DNA from: JACMLX01 sp031374935
Lineage (GTDB): Bacteria > Gemmatimonadota > Gemmatimonadetes > Gemmatimonadales > Gemmatimonadaceae
Assembly: GCA_031374935.1 (NCBI GenBank)
Contig: JANMHB010000161.1
Coordinates: 8,784 to 72,783, forward strand
Direction: 5' to 3'
Length of the DNA stretch: 64,000 nt
This document shows positions 52,528 through 61,966 of the stretch, piece after piece (position 1 is the stretch's first letter; each line of letters begins with the position of its first letter). The notes under the pieces are model-generated. The model was given only the letters and a program-made list of their open reading frames with translations, made no database searches and was not told where the DNA came from. The position numbers were made by a program, and so were the translations under genes.

Positions 52528-53904
52528 TCAGCTCACCGCGCGAATGAGATGCCGCGCCGCCGCACGCGCATGCTGGTCCGGATCCTTGAGCATCACGCGC
52601 AGCATCGGCACTGCAGCACTCAACCGCGCTGAGGCCAGCGCCTCGGCGGCGGCAATGCGGAAGTCGGGCGGTCGATAGCGCCCTTCGACGGAACAGAGTC
52701 GGATCAGTTTTTGCACCGCGTCTGGCGTGGCCAGCGTACCGAGCGCGTAGAGAAACTCGAGCTGCACATCCAGCTCCAGCTCCCGTTCCAGCGCCGCCAG
52801 CAGTTTCTCGACGCTGGTCGGAGTGCCCGCCTCCGCCAGGAAGCCGCGCACCGCGCGTCGACGGACTTCCGACGAGCTGTCACGGATCGCGCCACGCACC
52901 GTGGCGCGCGACGACGCGGTGTCCAGCAGCAGCAACGCCGACACGACGGCGGCGCGCACCCGCTCATCCTCGTGCTTCAGCGTATTCGTGAGTTCAGGCT
53001 CGGACGACCGGGACCGAAACGCCCCCAGCAGACAGGCCGCGTTGCGCACCACGAACCACTGGTCGTGTTCCAGCATCTCGAGCAGCTTCGCCGTGCCGCG
53101 CCCGATTTCGATCAGTGCGTCGAAACACGCCCGACGTCGGTCCATCGACGCACCGGTGAGCAATTCGTCGAGCAGCAGCTCGGCGCCGAGATCACCCGAG
53201 CGCCTGAGCACGACGATGGCCGACGCGATCGCGTCGCCGCAGGTGGGCAATGCCGTCACCAGCCCCTGCAACGCCTCACGTGTGGCGCAGGCGTCGAAGA
53301 CCGCTGACCATGCCGGCCGCAGCTGTGAATGCGTGACCGCCGACTCGATCGCGACCACGGAACCGAGCACCCGTGCCAGCGCTGCGATGTCATGCGCTCG
53401 CAGGGCTTCGGCCGCCGCCCGCATCAGAGCGGCACCGCGCGCGCTGATGGCCGACGGTGAATCGAGTCCCACGTCCTCGGCATATGAATCCGCCTGCTCC
53501 GGCGTCGACGTCCGCGCCACCGGGTAACACTGCACCGACCAGAGCCCCGCATCACGCAGCTCTTCGAAGATGACCGGTGTACTGGACTCGGTTGCCCGCG
53601 GGCGTACCAGCAGCATCGCCAGTGTGAGCAGTTCACGCGGCAGCGCACCGGCACTGATGCTGATCTGCGCCACACCATGTGCCGACATCGCCAGCTGCAG
53701 GCGCTGCAGCCCGGGCAGTGGACGGGTCAGCTTCGTGTCGTCGACGGTCAGCCGTCCGCCGGAGAGTTCGATGCTCACGCCATGCGAACGAGAGAAACGA
53801 CGGACACGCAGCAGGCCACTGCGTACCATCATCATGTCTGCGCCAGACTGTACCTCTTCCAGCAGGAGCGACAGTGATTTTGCGTAGAGCAGCGCGTGGG
53901 GCAT
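52528..53904 (-). CDS. HEAT-repeat protein
   Basis: A 458-residue soluble helical-repeat protein. No signal or membrane helix. The N-terminal region (ALLYAKSLSLLLEEVQSGADMM) and the central part lack clear repeats, while the C-terminal half shows HEAT repeats, for example FVVRNAACLLGAFR, RVRAAVVSALLLLD, EVRRRAVRGFLAEAG and FRIAAAEALASARL, each about 30-35 residues. Probably a scaffold or adaptor. ATG 53904 fits the start of the helical region. The gene is convergent with the PepSY relic; upstream lies the TonB receptor gene, in the same direction. Confidence 0.85.
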   Translation of the reverse strand: MPHALLYAKSLSLLLEEVQSGADMMMVRSGLLRVRRFSRSHGVSIELSGGRLTVDDTKLTRPLPGLQRLQLAMSAHGVAQISISAGALPRELLTLAMLLVRPRATESSTPVIFEELRDAGLWSVQCYPVARTSTPEQADSYAEDVGLDSPSAISARGAALMRAAAEALRAHDIAALARVLGSVVAIESAVTHSQLRPAWSAVFDACATREALQGLVTALPTCGDAIASAIVVLRRSGDLGAELLLDELLTGASMDRRRACFDALIEIGRGTAKLLEMLEHDQWFVVRNAACLLGAFRSRSSEPELTNTLKHEDERVRAAVVSALLLLDTASSRATVRGAIRDSSSEVRRRAVRGFLAEAGTPTSVEKLLAALERELELDVQLEFLYALGTLATPDAVQKLIRLCSVEGRYRPPDFRIAAAEALASARLSAAVPMLRVMLKDPDQHARAAARHLIRAVS

Positions 53905-54008
53905 GCGGGACGAGACGGGAGCAGAAGGGCTTGGACGCCGTGGCGGCCCCACTGAGTATCGGCCTCTGCGGCCGATTCTGCGCCTCCTCGACGCTTCCCG
54001 GGACCGAC

Positions 54009-56522
54009 TCAGAACCGGGCGCCGAGCCCCACTGACAGTGTCCGACCCGGCACGATGGTCACGTTGTCCGGTTCGCCCCGCTGGCGGTCGAGCAGGTTGT
54101 CACCGATCAGCCGCAGGGTCAGCGTCCTGGTCAGGTCATGCCCGATCGATGCGCGAAGGCGTGTCACCTCACCATACCGGATCCAGTACGTCCGCAGCGT
54201 GGCGCCACTCAGCTCGCGCGCTGGAGTGCCCCCCTGGAGATAGGTGGATGTCAGCGCCAGCCTGTCGTAGTTGATCCAGTCACTCACCCGCGACGCCCCG
54301 ACCTGCAACTGCCAGCGTGGCGGGGTCCACGTCACCGTCAGCCCGCTGGTACGCGCCGGAACGGCCAGCATCCGGTCGCCCTCGCGCAGATCACCAGCGT
54401 AGCCCGGCGCCACGTTGTCTACGCGGCTCTGCACCAGCGACAGCGTCCCGGCGACACTCAGTGCGCCAACGGTCTGCCGCAGCGCGAGTTCCCAGCCACG
54501 ATTGGTGATGGCACCCACGTCCTCCAGCGCGTACTCGTATCGCGGTGGGCGCGAATAGTCTCCCGACCCGGGCGCCGGCTCGCCGGCTTTCGCCGTGTAC
54601 ACCAACGGCACCTGCTGCAGCAGCGACGAGGCGCGCTGGTCGAATCGCGTCACGTGCAGCGACAGGTTGCGACGCCAGAACAGCTCGGCGCCGGCTTCCA
54701 CACCCACCTGCCGCTCCGGCATCAAGTTGCCGTTCACGCCACCGACGCCGACGCCGCGCCATGCCGTTTCACGCATCGGATTGCGCGCTGGACGGACACC
54801 GCCGCCATACGCCACCCGCGCCTTCCAGGTCAGGTCACCCAGCTGCCGCACCACGCTCGCGCCGAGTGCTGGCAGGACCGCAAACCGACTGGCGTCGGTG
54901 AACCCGTCGTTCCGTTCGCCGCGCACACCGGCGGTCAGAAACACGGTCTCGTGCAGGTCGACTGCCGCCTGCGCGCTGAGGCCGGCCGTGCTCAGCCACC
55001 GCACATCCTCGGCGAACAGATTCGGCTGAACTGGACGGAACGAACTCCCGCGTGGCCTTCGCACCGCTGATGATGTGGCATCGCGCAGCAACGCCAGGTC
55101 GCTGCCGACAGTGAAGGTACCGCTGGCAGACTCGCCAAGTGCAACGCGCCGCACACTGGTCGCCCGCACGGTGCCCTTGTCGGCGCCCCCCTGCGTCGCG
55201 CGCAGTGCGGAGTCGAGCGGCGACGGAATCGGCACCAGATCCACCGCAACGTTTGCCAGTCGATAGCCATCGACGCCCGCAGTCACGGTGTGTGTCCACG
55301 CGGCATCCGGAGCATGCGTGACCGTTCCCCCGAACGTGTACTGTGACACGCGCTGCTGCGCATTGGGCAGCAGCGATGGCAGGCCGGGAATGGACGATCC
55401 GATCGCCGCCAGCATCGGATTCACCGGCGAGTCCGCCTGCGCCACCCACACCCGCGCCGTGCTGGAGAGAATCGTACGCGCCAGCACCCGTCGTGCGCCA
55501 AGGTCGGCGCTGAATTGCATGGTGTTGCCGCCGGGCACCACCGCACCGGTGGTATTCATGGCCAGCACGGCGCCTGCCGAACGCTCGGCGCTGCCGGCCC
55601 GCAGCGACACGCTGTGTTCCTGCGTGAAGGCGCCAGCCGATGTGTAGTCCGACTGCGCCGTGCCGGCACTCGACCGGAAACTCGCGTCCCCGCGACCGTT
55701 CTTCGCACCGTCGTGACGCAGCTGGATGTTCACCACACCATTGATCGCGTCGGCGCCATACAGCGCCGCACCCTGAGGCCCGCGGATCACCTCGATGCGA
55801 TCCACCGCGTCGGCCGAAATGCGTGTCAGCAGCAGTGGATTGGCGAGTTCGATCCCGTCCACGAACACCTTGGGCGCACTCACGCCGAACGAACTGGCGC
55901 CGCGCGTGCTGCCGAATCGCGTCAGCAGCGTGGTCGGGGCATCGGCCCAGATCCACAGGCCCGGTATCGATCCGTTGAGTGCGGTGGCCAATGATGGCGC
56001 CGCGCCACCGCGCAGGTCGCGACCCTGCACGATGTCCACCGCATAGGGCAGGCTGCGTTGCGCGGCGCCAGCGGCGCTGCCGGAAACGACGACACGATCG
56101 AGTGTCGCCGTGCGCGGGGCCACAGTCGCATAGGCGCTGGCGTCGCGCGACGGTGCCAGCACCACCTGTGTGCCGCCGCTCGCAACAGGCGACACGTCAA
56201 GGCCATGCAGCAGTGCCGTCAACGCCGCACCGAGTGTCATCTGTCCTTGCGGAACGCACGCCTCACGGTCAAGGGGCAGTGCGTCACTCGAATACGACAG
56301 GCGCACACCGGCCCGCGCCGCCACCAGATCGAGCGCCGTCCGCAGTGATGCACCACTCGCGTTCAGCGTGACCGGGCGATCGAGCGGTGGCGACCAGGTG
56401 CGCACGCTATCGCGGGCGATCCCGGGGCAGGGAACCGCCTGCGCTGCGGTAACGCCGCAGGTGAGCACACTGGCTGCCAGTTGCAGCAGGGCGTGTGTCG
56501 CGGGTCGTCTCCCGCTGGTCAT
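54009..56522 (-). CDS. TonB-dependent receptor with STN signalling domain
   Basis: An 837-residue outer-membrane receptor. Signal region then an STN domain (about 48-110: PVTLNASGASLRTALDLVAARAGVRLSYSS), the TonB plug (about 145-260: FVDGIELANPLLLTRIS, DRIEVIRGPQGAALYGADAINGVVNI) and a 22-strand barrel ending in a classic C-terminal Phe (TLSVGLGARF). The STN domain transmits ligand state to FecR/FecI-type regulators, which precede it in the same operon. Ligand unknown: such sets in this phylum serve siderophores, vitamins or oligosaccharides. Its ATG overlaps the FecR stop (ATGA). Confidence 0.94.
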   Translation of the reverse strand: MTSGRRPATHALLQLAASVLTCGVTAAQAVPCPGIARDSVRTWSPPLDRPVTLNASGASLRTALDLVAARAGVRLSYSSDALPLDREACVPQGQMTLGAALTALLHGLDVSPVASGGTQVVLAPSRDASAYATVAPRTATLDRVVVSGSAAGAAQRSLPYAVDIVQGRDLRGGAAPSLATALNGSIPGLWIWADAPTTLLTRFGSTRGASSFGVSAPKVFVDGIELANPLLLTRISADAVDRIEVIRGPQGAALYGADAINGVVNIQLRHDGAKNGRGDASFRSSAGTAQSDYTSAGAFTQEHSVSLRAGSAERSAGAVLAMNTTGAVVPGGNTMQFSADLGARRVLARTILSSTARVWVAQADSPVNPMLAAIGSSIPGLPSLLPNAQQRVSQYTFGGTVTHAPDAAWTHTVTAGVDGYRLANVAVDLVPIPSPLDSALRATQGGADKGTVRATSVRRVALGESASGTFTVGSDLALLRDATSSAVRRPRGSSFRPVQPNLFAEDVRWLSTAGLSAQAAVDLHETVFLTAGVRGERNDGFTDASRFAVLPALGASVVRQLGDLTWKARVAYGGGVRPARNPMRETAWRGVGVGGVNGNLMPERQVGVEAGAELFWRRNLSLHVTRFDQRASSLLQQVPLVYTAKAGEPAPGSGDYSRPPRYEYALEDVGAITNRGWELALRQTVGALSVAGTLSLVQSRVDNVAPGYAGDLREGDRMLAVPARTSGLTVTWTPPRWQLQVGASRVSDWINYDRLALTSTYLQGGTPARELSGATLRTYWIRYGEVTRLRASIGHDLTRTLTLRLIGDNLLDRQRGEPDNVTIVPGRTLSVGLGARF

Positions 56523-57499
56523 GGCCGTGTTGGTGCTCCCCGCATGGCGTGCAGTTCAATCGTATCGCCGTGTGCTTCCGCGCTTACGCCCAATGTCAGG
56601 CCGAGCACCGTCGCCACCCGTGACACTGGTTCGCCGGTGAAGTCCGCCGTCACATGCCGCGTTGCGAAGCTGCTGTCGGTGAGCAGCAGCGACACCCCGT
56701 ACCAGCGGCGCAACGCGTCCTGCACTTCCACCAGCGATGCATCGGTGAACGTGAGCCGCCCCGCCGCCAGCGCCAGGCTCTCGGTTGTCGTCACCACGCC
56801 GGTGGCCACCGTGATGCCGCGCGCGGTGGCCACCGCGCCGTCACCCGCCTGCAGCAGCACCGTCGAATCGCGCGCCGCGGCCGTCGTGGTCAGTCGCACC
56901 GCGCCTTCGGCCACACGCACACTCACTTCGCGTTCCGGTGATTCACGCACCTGGAAGGCGGTGCCGATGTCTTCCACCGTCGTCGATCCGACACGGATCG
57001 CGAACGGCATCTGCGCATTGTGCGTCACCTCGAACCACGCTTCACCGTGCAGTGTCAGATGACGATGGTCCCGCCCGAAGCCGGGATCGAGTGACAGCGA
57101 ACTGGCTGGCCCAAGCCGCACTTCGCTCCCATCCGCAAGCGTGATGGTGCGAGATGCACCCACTGCAGTCTTGTACCCGTCGGCTGCGGGTGCGCGCGTG
57201 CCGCGCCAGATCGCTGCCGCGCCGAGCACCAGGAGCAGCGTCGCAGCCGCGCGGAATCCGCCGCGCTGCCAGAATGCAGGTGCCGAGTGAGGCACCATCC
57301 GCGCCGCACGTCGCTCGGCCAGATCGTCGCGCACCGGCGCCGACTCGGCCAGCCGGCGTGCCGTCACGCGCGCCAGCGCCGCATCGACATCGACGGTGTC
57401 GGGCGTCGTCGCCACCCATTGCGCCAGCAATGTGTCGAGCGCCACGTCACTCTCCGGAGGCCCGTCATCCGGCACAGGGCCGGTCGTGTGATCGCTCAT
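56519..57499 (-). CDS. FecR family anti-sigma/transducer protein
   Basis: A 326-residue inner-membrane transducer. The N-terminal cytoplasmic part (DTLLAQWVATTPDTVDVDAALARVTAR) would bind the sigma factor; a membrane helix at about 90-107 (GFRAAATLLLVLGAAAIW) follows; the FecR domain (about 120-220: SRTITLADGSEVRLGPASSL, LHGEAWFEVTHNAQMPF) is periplasmic; and a C-terminal STN-like segment (LTFTDASLVEVQDALRRWYGVSLLL) ends it. ATG 57499 with AAGG upstream is better than GTG 57514. It is divergent from the sigma factor gene and translationally coupled to the receptor. Confidence 0.92.
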   Translation of the reverse strand: MSDHTTGPVPDDGPPESDVALDTLLAQWVATTPDTVDVDAALARVTARRLAESAPVRDDLAERRAARMVPHSAPAFWQRGGFRAAATLLLVLGAAAIWRGTRAPAADGYKTAVGASRTITLADGSEVRLGPASSLSLDPGFGRDHRHLTLHGEAWFEVTHNAQMPFAIRVGSTTVEDIGTAFQVRESPEREVSVRVAEGAVRLTTTAAARDSTVLLQAGDGAVATARGITVATGVVTTTESLALAAGRLTFTDASLVEVQDALRRWYGVSLLLTDSSFATRHVTADFTGEPVSRVATVLGLTLGVSAEAHGDTIELHAMRGAPTRP

Positions 57500-57597
57500 A
57501 TACCTTGTAGACACGGATGGGATCCACTACCCCTACCTCACGGCTGACGCCCCAAACTGGGCGCCGGCGCTTCCCCGGGTCAAGGACGTTTGCCGAC

Positions 57598-58197
57598 GTG
57601 TCGATCAACGCACCCTCCGGCCTCGAGACGGGCGGTCCGCCTGAGGAGGTGCAGCGTGCCCTCTTCGTCCGGCTCGCAGCAGGTGATGAGGGCGCCTTCG
57701 ACACGATCTTCCGCACCTGGTACTCCCCGCTGGTGCGCGTAGCCACCTACCTGTTGCACGACCCCGAAGTGGCGGAGGAGGTGGTGCAGGATGTCCTGCT
57801 CGAGGTCTGGCGACGCCGGGAGACGCTGGCACTGGAACAGGAACCGCGTCGCTACCTGATGCGTGCCACGCGCAACCGCGCACTGAACCATGTGCGCCAC
57901 CAGCAGGTGGCCGCACGCGCGGCGGCCCGCGATGTACCGGAGGAGTCGCACGCGGCCCCCGCCCCCGCGATGCTCGCCGCTGCCGAACTGGAAGTCGCAA
58001 TTGCGCAGGCCGTCGCCACGCTGCCCCATCGCTGCCGTGAAGTCTTCGAACTCTCGCGGCGCCATCACATGAGTTACGCACAGATCGCCGACGCACTCGA
58101 CATCGCACCGAAGACCGTCGAGAACCAGATGGGGAAGGCGTTGCGGATCCTGCGTGCGGCGCTGGCATCCTGGTTGCCGGAATCGCGCGGCGAGTAG
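57598..58197 (+). CDS. FecI-type ECF sigma factor
   Basis: A 199-residue sigma factor. Region 2: DEGAFDTIFRTWYSPLVRVATYLL and AEEVVQDVLLEVWRR. Region 4: LPHRCREVFELSRRHHMSYAQIA and DIAPKTVENQMGKALRIL. It lies head to head with FecR and the TonB receptor, so it is the output of that regulon. A GTG at 57598 leaves about 98 bases for two promoters; the upstream ATG at 57517 would leave 17 bases and adds low-complexity Arg/Thr residues. It is paralogous to the sigma factor at 36183. Confidence 0.9.
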   Translation: MSINAPSGLETGGPPEEVQRALFVRLAAGDEGAFDTIFRTWYSPLVRVATYLLHDPEVAEEVVQDVLLEVWRRRETLALEQEPRRYLMRATRNRALNHVRHQQVAARAAARDVPEESHAAPAPAMLAAAELEVAIAQAVATLPHRCREVFELSRRHHMSYAQIADALDIAPKTVENQMGKALRILRAALASWLPESRGE

Positions 58198-58309
58198 CGA
58201 CGTGGGGGTAGGCTGCAGACTGCGTGTCTGCAGCTGCGACGGATCATGCGCGGACGGACTTCACCGCTGCACGTTGATTCGCACCTGATCGCATCGGAGA
58301 ATCGCACAC

Positions 58310-59308
58310 ATGTCCACGTTGAAATTCTGCATCGCCGCCGGCACGCTGTTGACTGCGGCCGTCGCCTGCACCGACGGCAGCACACAACCCAGCCCCGCCG
58401 AGACTTCACTCGTGTCGGCTGCGTTCATGACGGCAGCGCCCGGCTACGACTCGCTGTCGAGCAGCTACAGCGCCGGCGGCAAGACTGGCGTCTTCGGTCC
58501 CCGCCATCGTAACGGACCGCCCGGTGATCGTGGCGAAGGTCTCGGTCGCAATGACCTGATGGGTGGTGGAATGCGCGACGAGTTCAGCGGTGGCGTCGGC
58601 ATGGGTCCCGGTGTCGGTCGCGGGCCGTTCGGTGAGAACTTTTCGTTGTCCACCTGCACCAGCTTCGACGCCGCGACGGGGCTCGTCACCTGCACGCCAA
58701 TCGTCCGCGATAGCCTCACAATCACGCGCACGTTCCGGTTCAGCACCGCGGCCGGCGTCGCACAGAGTGCGCGCGACACACTCACCACCGATCGCATCGA
58801 GACGTCGCGCACGGTCACCGGCACCACCACGTTCACGCCCGGTCGCCGTGGTGGCTTCGGTCATGGCTTCGGTCCTCCGGGTTCCGACACCGCGCGCGTC
58901 GATATCACCACGGCGCGCACCACCGTCACCAGCTCCAGCACACGCATCGTCACCGGCCTCGCCAGCGGCAGCACGCAGCGCACGGTGAATGGACGCTCGG
59001 CTGGCCGCGAAACCACCGAAGGCACCAGCACCAGCGGCGTGTTTTCGTCGGTGCGGGTGATGGGTGATACGACCAGTGGTCTCGTGATTCCGGCCGTCGC
59101 CAGTGGGTTCCCGTATCCCACCGCCGGTACGGTGATTCGCGCGATGTCGGTGACAGTCTCGTTCGGCAGTGGCGCGCCGGTGTCGTCCTTGCGTCGGGAA
59201 GTGGTGACGTACGACGGCAGCGCGACGGCGAAGATCAGCATCACGAAGGATGGCGGGACGAAGCAGTGCACGCTGGCGTTGCCGCGGGGGCGGCCGGTGT
59301 GTCCGTGA
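58310..59308 (+). CDS. Hypothetical Gly/Thr-rich lipoprotein
   Basis: A 332-residue predicted lipoprotein: leader KFCIAAGTLLTAAVAC with lipobox AVAC, an N-terminal Gly-rich low-complexity part (about 60-105), and a beta-rich part with many Thr/Ser strands (RTFRFSTAAGVAQSARDTL, TVTGTTTFTPGRRGGFG). It resembles abundant uncharacterised Gemmatimonadota lipoproteins. It follows the sigma factor gene by 112 bases on the same strand and could be part of its regulon, but no shared promoter is evident. Confidence 0.7.
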   Translation: MSTLKFCIAAGTLLTAAVACTDGSTQPSPAETSLVSAAFMTAAPGYDSLSSSYSAGGKTGVFGPRHRNGPPGDRGEGLGRNDLMGGGMRDEFSGGVGMGPGVGRGPFGENFSLSTCTSFDAATGLVTCTPIVRDSLTITRTFRFSTAAGVAQSARDTLTTDRIETSRTVTGTTTFTPGRRGGFGHGFGPPGSDTARVDITTARTTVTSSSTRIVTGLASGSTQRTVNGRSAGRETTEGTSTSGVFSSVRVMGDTTSGLVIPAVASGFPYPTAGTVIRAMSVTVSFGSGAPVSSLRREVVTYDGSATAKISITKDGGTKQCTLALPRGRPVCP

Positions 59309-59467
59309 GTTGGCGGCCGAAGGGGCGGCCCGTGGCCACGGGCGACTGCGCAGGGCATGGCCGCGTCTGCCGCTGTTCGCCTTGTTGTCAGAACGTTCCG
59401 ATGTGATTAGATAAAAACTCGGACCCCGAGCAGTACCGGGGCCGGAGTCTCACTCGGAAGGACGCTG

Positions 59468-59947
59468 ATGTCGACCGAAGGGATGGTGGAAGATCCGGCT
59501 CGCGCTGCCGACACGCGGCGCGCCGCCATGCTGGCCGCGGAGGCGGAGGCGACCAGCATGGGAAACCTGGTGCTATGCGTTTTTGCCGGCACATTCGTCT
59601 TCATTGCCGCCGTCGTGATGAACGGCTCACGCCAGGCAGCCATCACGATCTCTCCGACGAGTTTCGCAGTGCGCGCCGCTGGCTACTCGGCCGCGATTCC
59701 GCGCGCGGACATCGACAGCGTCCGGCTGGCATCACGCCTGACGGGGCTCGGCGCGAAACGGAATGGCTTTCAGTGGGGCAATGCCTACGCCGGCCGCTTC
59801 GAGATGCGCCCGTACGGCACCGCGAGACTGTTCGTCAATGCGACCACGCCGCCGTTCGTCGTCGTGTATGCGAAGTCCGGCGTCGTGATCGTGAACGAGC
59901 GCGATTCCGCCGCCACCCGTCGGCTGTTCGCTGCGCTTCGTCCCTGA
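59468..59947 (+). CDS. Single-helix PH-like membrane protein (paralogue A)
   Basis: A 159-residue protein: an N-terminal cytoplasmic Ala/Glu-rich tail, one membrane helix (about 32-52, VLCVFAGTFVFIAAVVM) and a beta-rich bPH-type domain: AITISPTSFAVRAAGY, IDSVRLASRL, GFQWGNAYAG, ARLFVNATTPPFVVVYAK, GVVIVNE. Its domain is clearly homologous to that of the gene at 60934. GGAAGG lies 7 bases before ATG 59468. It is separated from the hydrolase gene by only 18 bases (a TGAATCC-type repeat), so the three genes make one operon. Confidence 0.75.
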   Translation: MSTEGMVEDPARAADTRRAAMLAAEAEATSMGNLVLCVFAGTFVFIAAVVMNGSRQAAITISPTSFAVRAAGYSAAIPRADIDSVRLASRLTGLGAKRNGFQWGNAYAGRFEMRPYGTARLFVNATTPPFVVVYAKSGVVIVNERDSAATRRLFAALRP

Positions 59948-59965
59948 ATCCTGAATCCTGAACCG

Positions 59966-60937
59966 ATGCCCACCGAATGTCGCAGGTTCGTTGTGCTCGC
60001 GCTGTGCATGGTCGCTGCCGTTTCTCGGAGCACGGCACAGTCCACCGAAGCGGCTTCGCTCCGCACCCCGACAGGGACGCTGGCGGGCACGCTGCAATTG
60101 CCGGCCGGCGCTGGCGCGCATCCGCTCGCCATTGTGATCGCAGGCTCCGGCCCGACCGATCGGAACGGCAACACCTTTGGCACGCCGATTCGCCCGGATA
60201 CGTATCGGCAGATCGCCGACAGCCTCGCCGCGCATGGCATCGCCACGCTGCGGTACGATAAGCGCGGTATCGGTGAGAGTCGGGCGGCGATGCCGGACGA
60301 GCGCGACATCCGCTTCGAAATGGGGGCCTCGGATGCCGGAGCGTGGGTCACGCAGGCTCGCGCCGACAATCGTTTCTCCACGATCGTCATCGTCGGGCAC
60401 AGTGAGGGCTCGTTGCTGGGCATGCTCGCGACCGGGCTCGCACATCCGGACGGCTTCGTCTCCGTTGCCGGCATCGCGCGTCGTGCCGATGCTGTCATTC
60501 ACGAGCAGCTGAGCGCTCAGCTGCCGCCGGCACTGGTGGCGCAGTCCGACTCCGCGTTCGCACGTCTCGTTCGTGGCGACACCGAGCCGAACCCGCCTGC
60601 CGCACTCTACGCGTTGCTTCGCGCGAGCGTGCAGCCATACCTGATCTCATGGCTGCGTTACTCGGGCGCCACCGAAATCGCGAAGCTCTCTGTGCCGGTA
60701 CTGATCGTACAAGGCACGCATGACGTCCAGGTTGCCGTGTCCGAGGCAGACGCGCTTGCTGCCGCGTTGCCGAAGGCGCGCCTAGTGCGCGTGACCGGTA
60801 TGGACCACACGCTCAAGCTCGCGCCAGCCACCTTGGCAGAGCAGCTTCCTTTCTACAGCGATCCGTCGATTCCGCTCGCGCCAGAGCTGGTCAGCGCACT
60901 CGTGACCTTCGTTGCGGGTGTGCGTGCGCATCGATGA
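59966..60937 (+). CDS. Secreted alpha/beta hydrolase
   Basis: A 323-residue exported hydrolase: signal peptide RRFVVLALCMVAAVSRSTAQ, then SLRTPTGTLAGTLQLP, AIVIAGSGPTDRNGN (oxyanion side), GIATLRYDKRGIGES, the nucleophile elbow GHSEGS, the acid in QGTHDVQV and the His in GMDHTLK. It belongs to the 'GSGPTDRDGN' group of secreted hydrolases related to dienelactone hydrolases. The substrate is unknown. Its stop overlaps the next gene's ATG (ATGA). It is bracketed by two paralogous one-helix PH-like proteins, an arrangement that suggests a membrane-associated unit. Confidence 0.9.
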   Translation: MPTECRRFVVLALCMVAAVSRSTAQSTEAASLRTPTGTLAGTLQLPAGAGAHPLAIVIAGSGPTDRNGNTFGTPIRPDTYRQIADSLAAHGIATLRYDKRGIGESRAAMPDERDIRFEMGASDAGAWVTQARADNRFSTIVIVGHSEGSLLGMLATGLAHPDGFVSVAGIARRADAVIHEQLSAQLPPALVAQSDSAFARLVRGDTEPNPPAALYALLRASVQPYLISWLRYSGATEIAKLSVPVLIVQGTHDVQVAVSEADALAAALPKARLVRVTGMDHTLKLAPATLAEQLPFYSDPSIPLAPELVSALVTFVAGVRAHR

Positions 60938-61443
60938 GGCGAGTTGCGCGGGTGGCTGACATCGACGAGGGCCAGGTCGCCGAACACGTTGCGCCGCTGC
61001 GCCTTCTCGAATCGGCGTTATCCCCGCTATCAAACACGGTGCGCAATTTTGGCATCATGCTGAGCGTGGCGACTGTCGTGTTCATTGCCGCGTTGGTGCG
61101 GGTCGAGTCGCGCACGCCGACGGTACTTCTGACGCGTGATTCACTGTCCGTCGCCGCTGGACGCTATCGCAGGACGATCGCGGTCAGCGCGATCGATAGC
61201 GTGGCACTCACCTGGCGACTCGGCCGAATCGGTCTCAGGTCCGCCGGATTCTCGTTCGGGAACGTCTTCCATGGCACGTTCGTGATGCGGAACCACGGCA
61301 AGGCCCGACTGTTCGTGAACAGGAGCAGACCGCCGTTCGTCACCATTCACTCAGCCGCGGGAGTTGTGATCGTCAGTCTCGATGATGCCGTACAGTCGCG
61401 GATACTGTACGACTCGCTGCGAACGCTGCGTCGCGCGCGGTAA
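60934..61443 (+). CDS. Single-helix PH-like membrane protein (paralogue B)
   Basis: A 169-residue paralogue of the gene at 59468: one membrane helix (FGIMLSVATVVFIAALV) and a PH-like domain with the same blocks: SVAAGRYRRTIAVSAIDSVAL, GFSFGNVFHGTFVMRNHGKARLFVNR, PPFVTIHSAAGVVIVS. Residues shared with paralogue A cover most of the domain (IDSV, RL, GF..GN, ARLFVN, PPFV, GVVIV). ATG 60934 overlaps the hydrolase stop, so translation is coupled. Its C-terminus ends in a basic helix (RTLRRAR). Confidence 0.75.
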   Translation: MRRVARVADIDEGQVAEHVAPLRLLESALSPLSNTVRNFGIMLSVATVVFIAALVRVESRTPTVLLTRDSLSVAAGRYRRTIAVSAIDSVALTWRLGRIGLRSAGFSFGNVFHGTFVMRNHGKARLFVNRSRPPFVTIHSAAGVVIVSLDDAVQSRILYDSLRTLRRAR

Positions 61444-61885
61444 GGCGCGGGAGGCTGGTCTCCGAACGGCGTGGCGTCACGACGCGTAGCTCGCCGGCAT
61501 TCGTGCATTTCGGCGGCGCAGTGGAAGGACGCCCGACTGGTTGGCGGCGAGCATCGATGAGTGTGCGTCGCACCAGTTGCTCGGGACCGCCACGCCACTC
61601 CTGACGGCGGTGACACAGGGCTGCGTTCTCGAGTGCCACTGGTCCCAAGCCAGAGCGCGGACCGATCGCTGAACGATCGCGAAGACGGGTAGCGGTGCGG
61701 GATGACTGTGACCCGCCAGCACGGGCGCTACGGCTTCGAAGCCCGGGGCGACCGTACCGCCGTTCCGCGGACTGGTGCAATTCGGTTCGCCAGACGGCGC
61801 GCCGGCATCGGGACCTGTCGCCGAGGGCAATGCGCCTGGAAGCGAAATGACGGTTGAGGAGAACCTCTTTACGTTGTTATCAATT
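61444..61885. other. Gene-free stretch before the HipBA module
   Basis: No gene is supported; two minus-strand open frames of 117-135 codons (61477-61830, 61373-61780) read as Arg/Ser-rich noise. Base composition turns sharply AT-rich from about 61860, where the HipBA control region begins. Confidence 0.45.
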
Positions 61886-61940
61886 ATTACTGTGTGAATA
61901 CGATTAGTAATTGCCGTGGATCTTCGTTAAGGTTTATATT
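61886..61940 (+). promoter_or_regulatory. HipBA promoter and probable HipB operator
   Basis: An AT-rich control region. Inverted repeat ATTAC (61886-61890) - N16 - GTAAT (61907-61911), followed by a promoter with -35 TTGCCG (61911-61916), 18-base spacer and -10 TATATT (61935-61940), 27 bases before the HipB ATG. The operator overlaps the -35 element, as expected for HipB autorepression. The half-site differs from the E. coli TATCC/GGATA. Confidence 0.55.
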
Positions 61941-61966
61941 CACCCTGTAATTTGACCTGGACATCT

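Noticed and set aside
57517..57597. Upstream ATG extending the FecI-type sigma factor by 27 residues
   Set aside because: Adds low-complexity residues and would leave about 17 bases to the divergent FecR start, too little for promoters.
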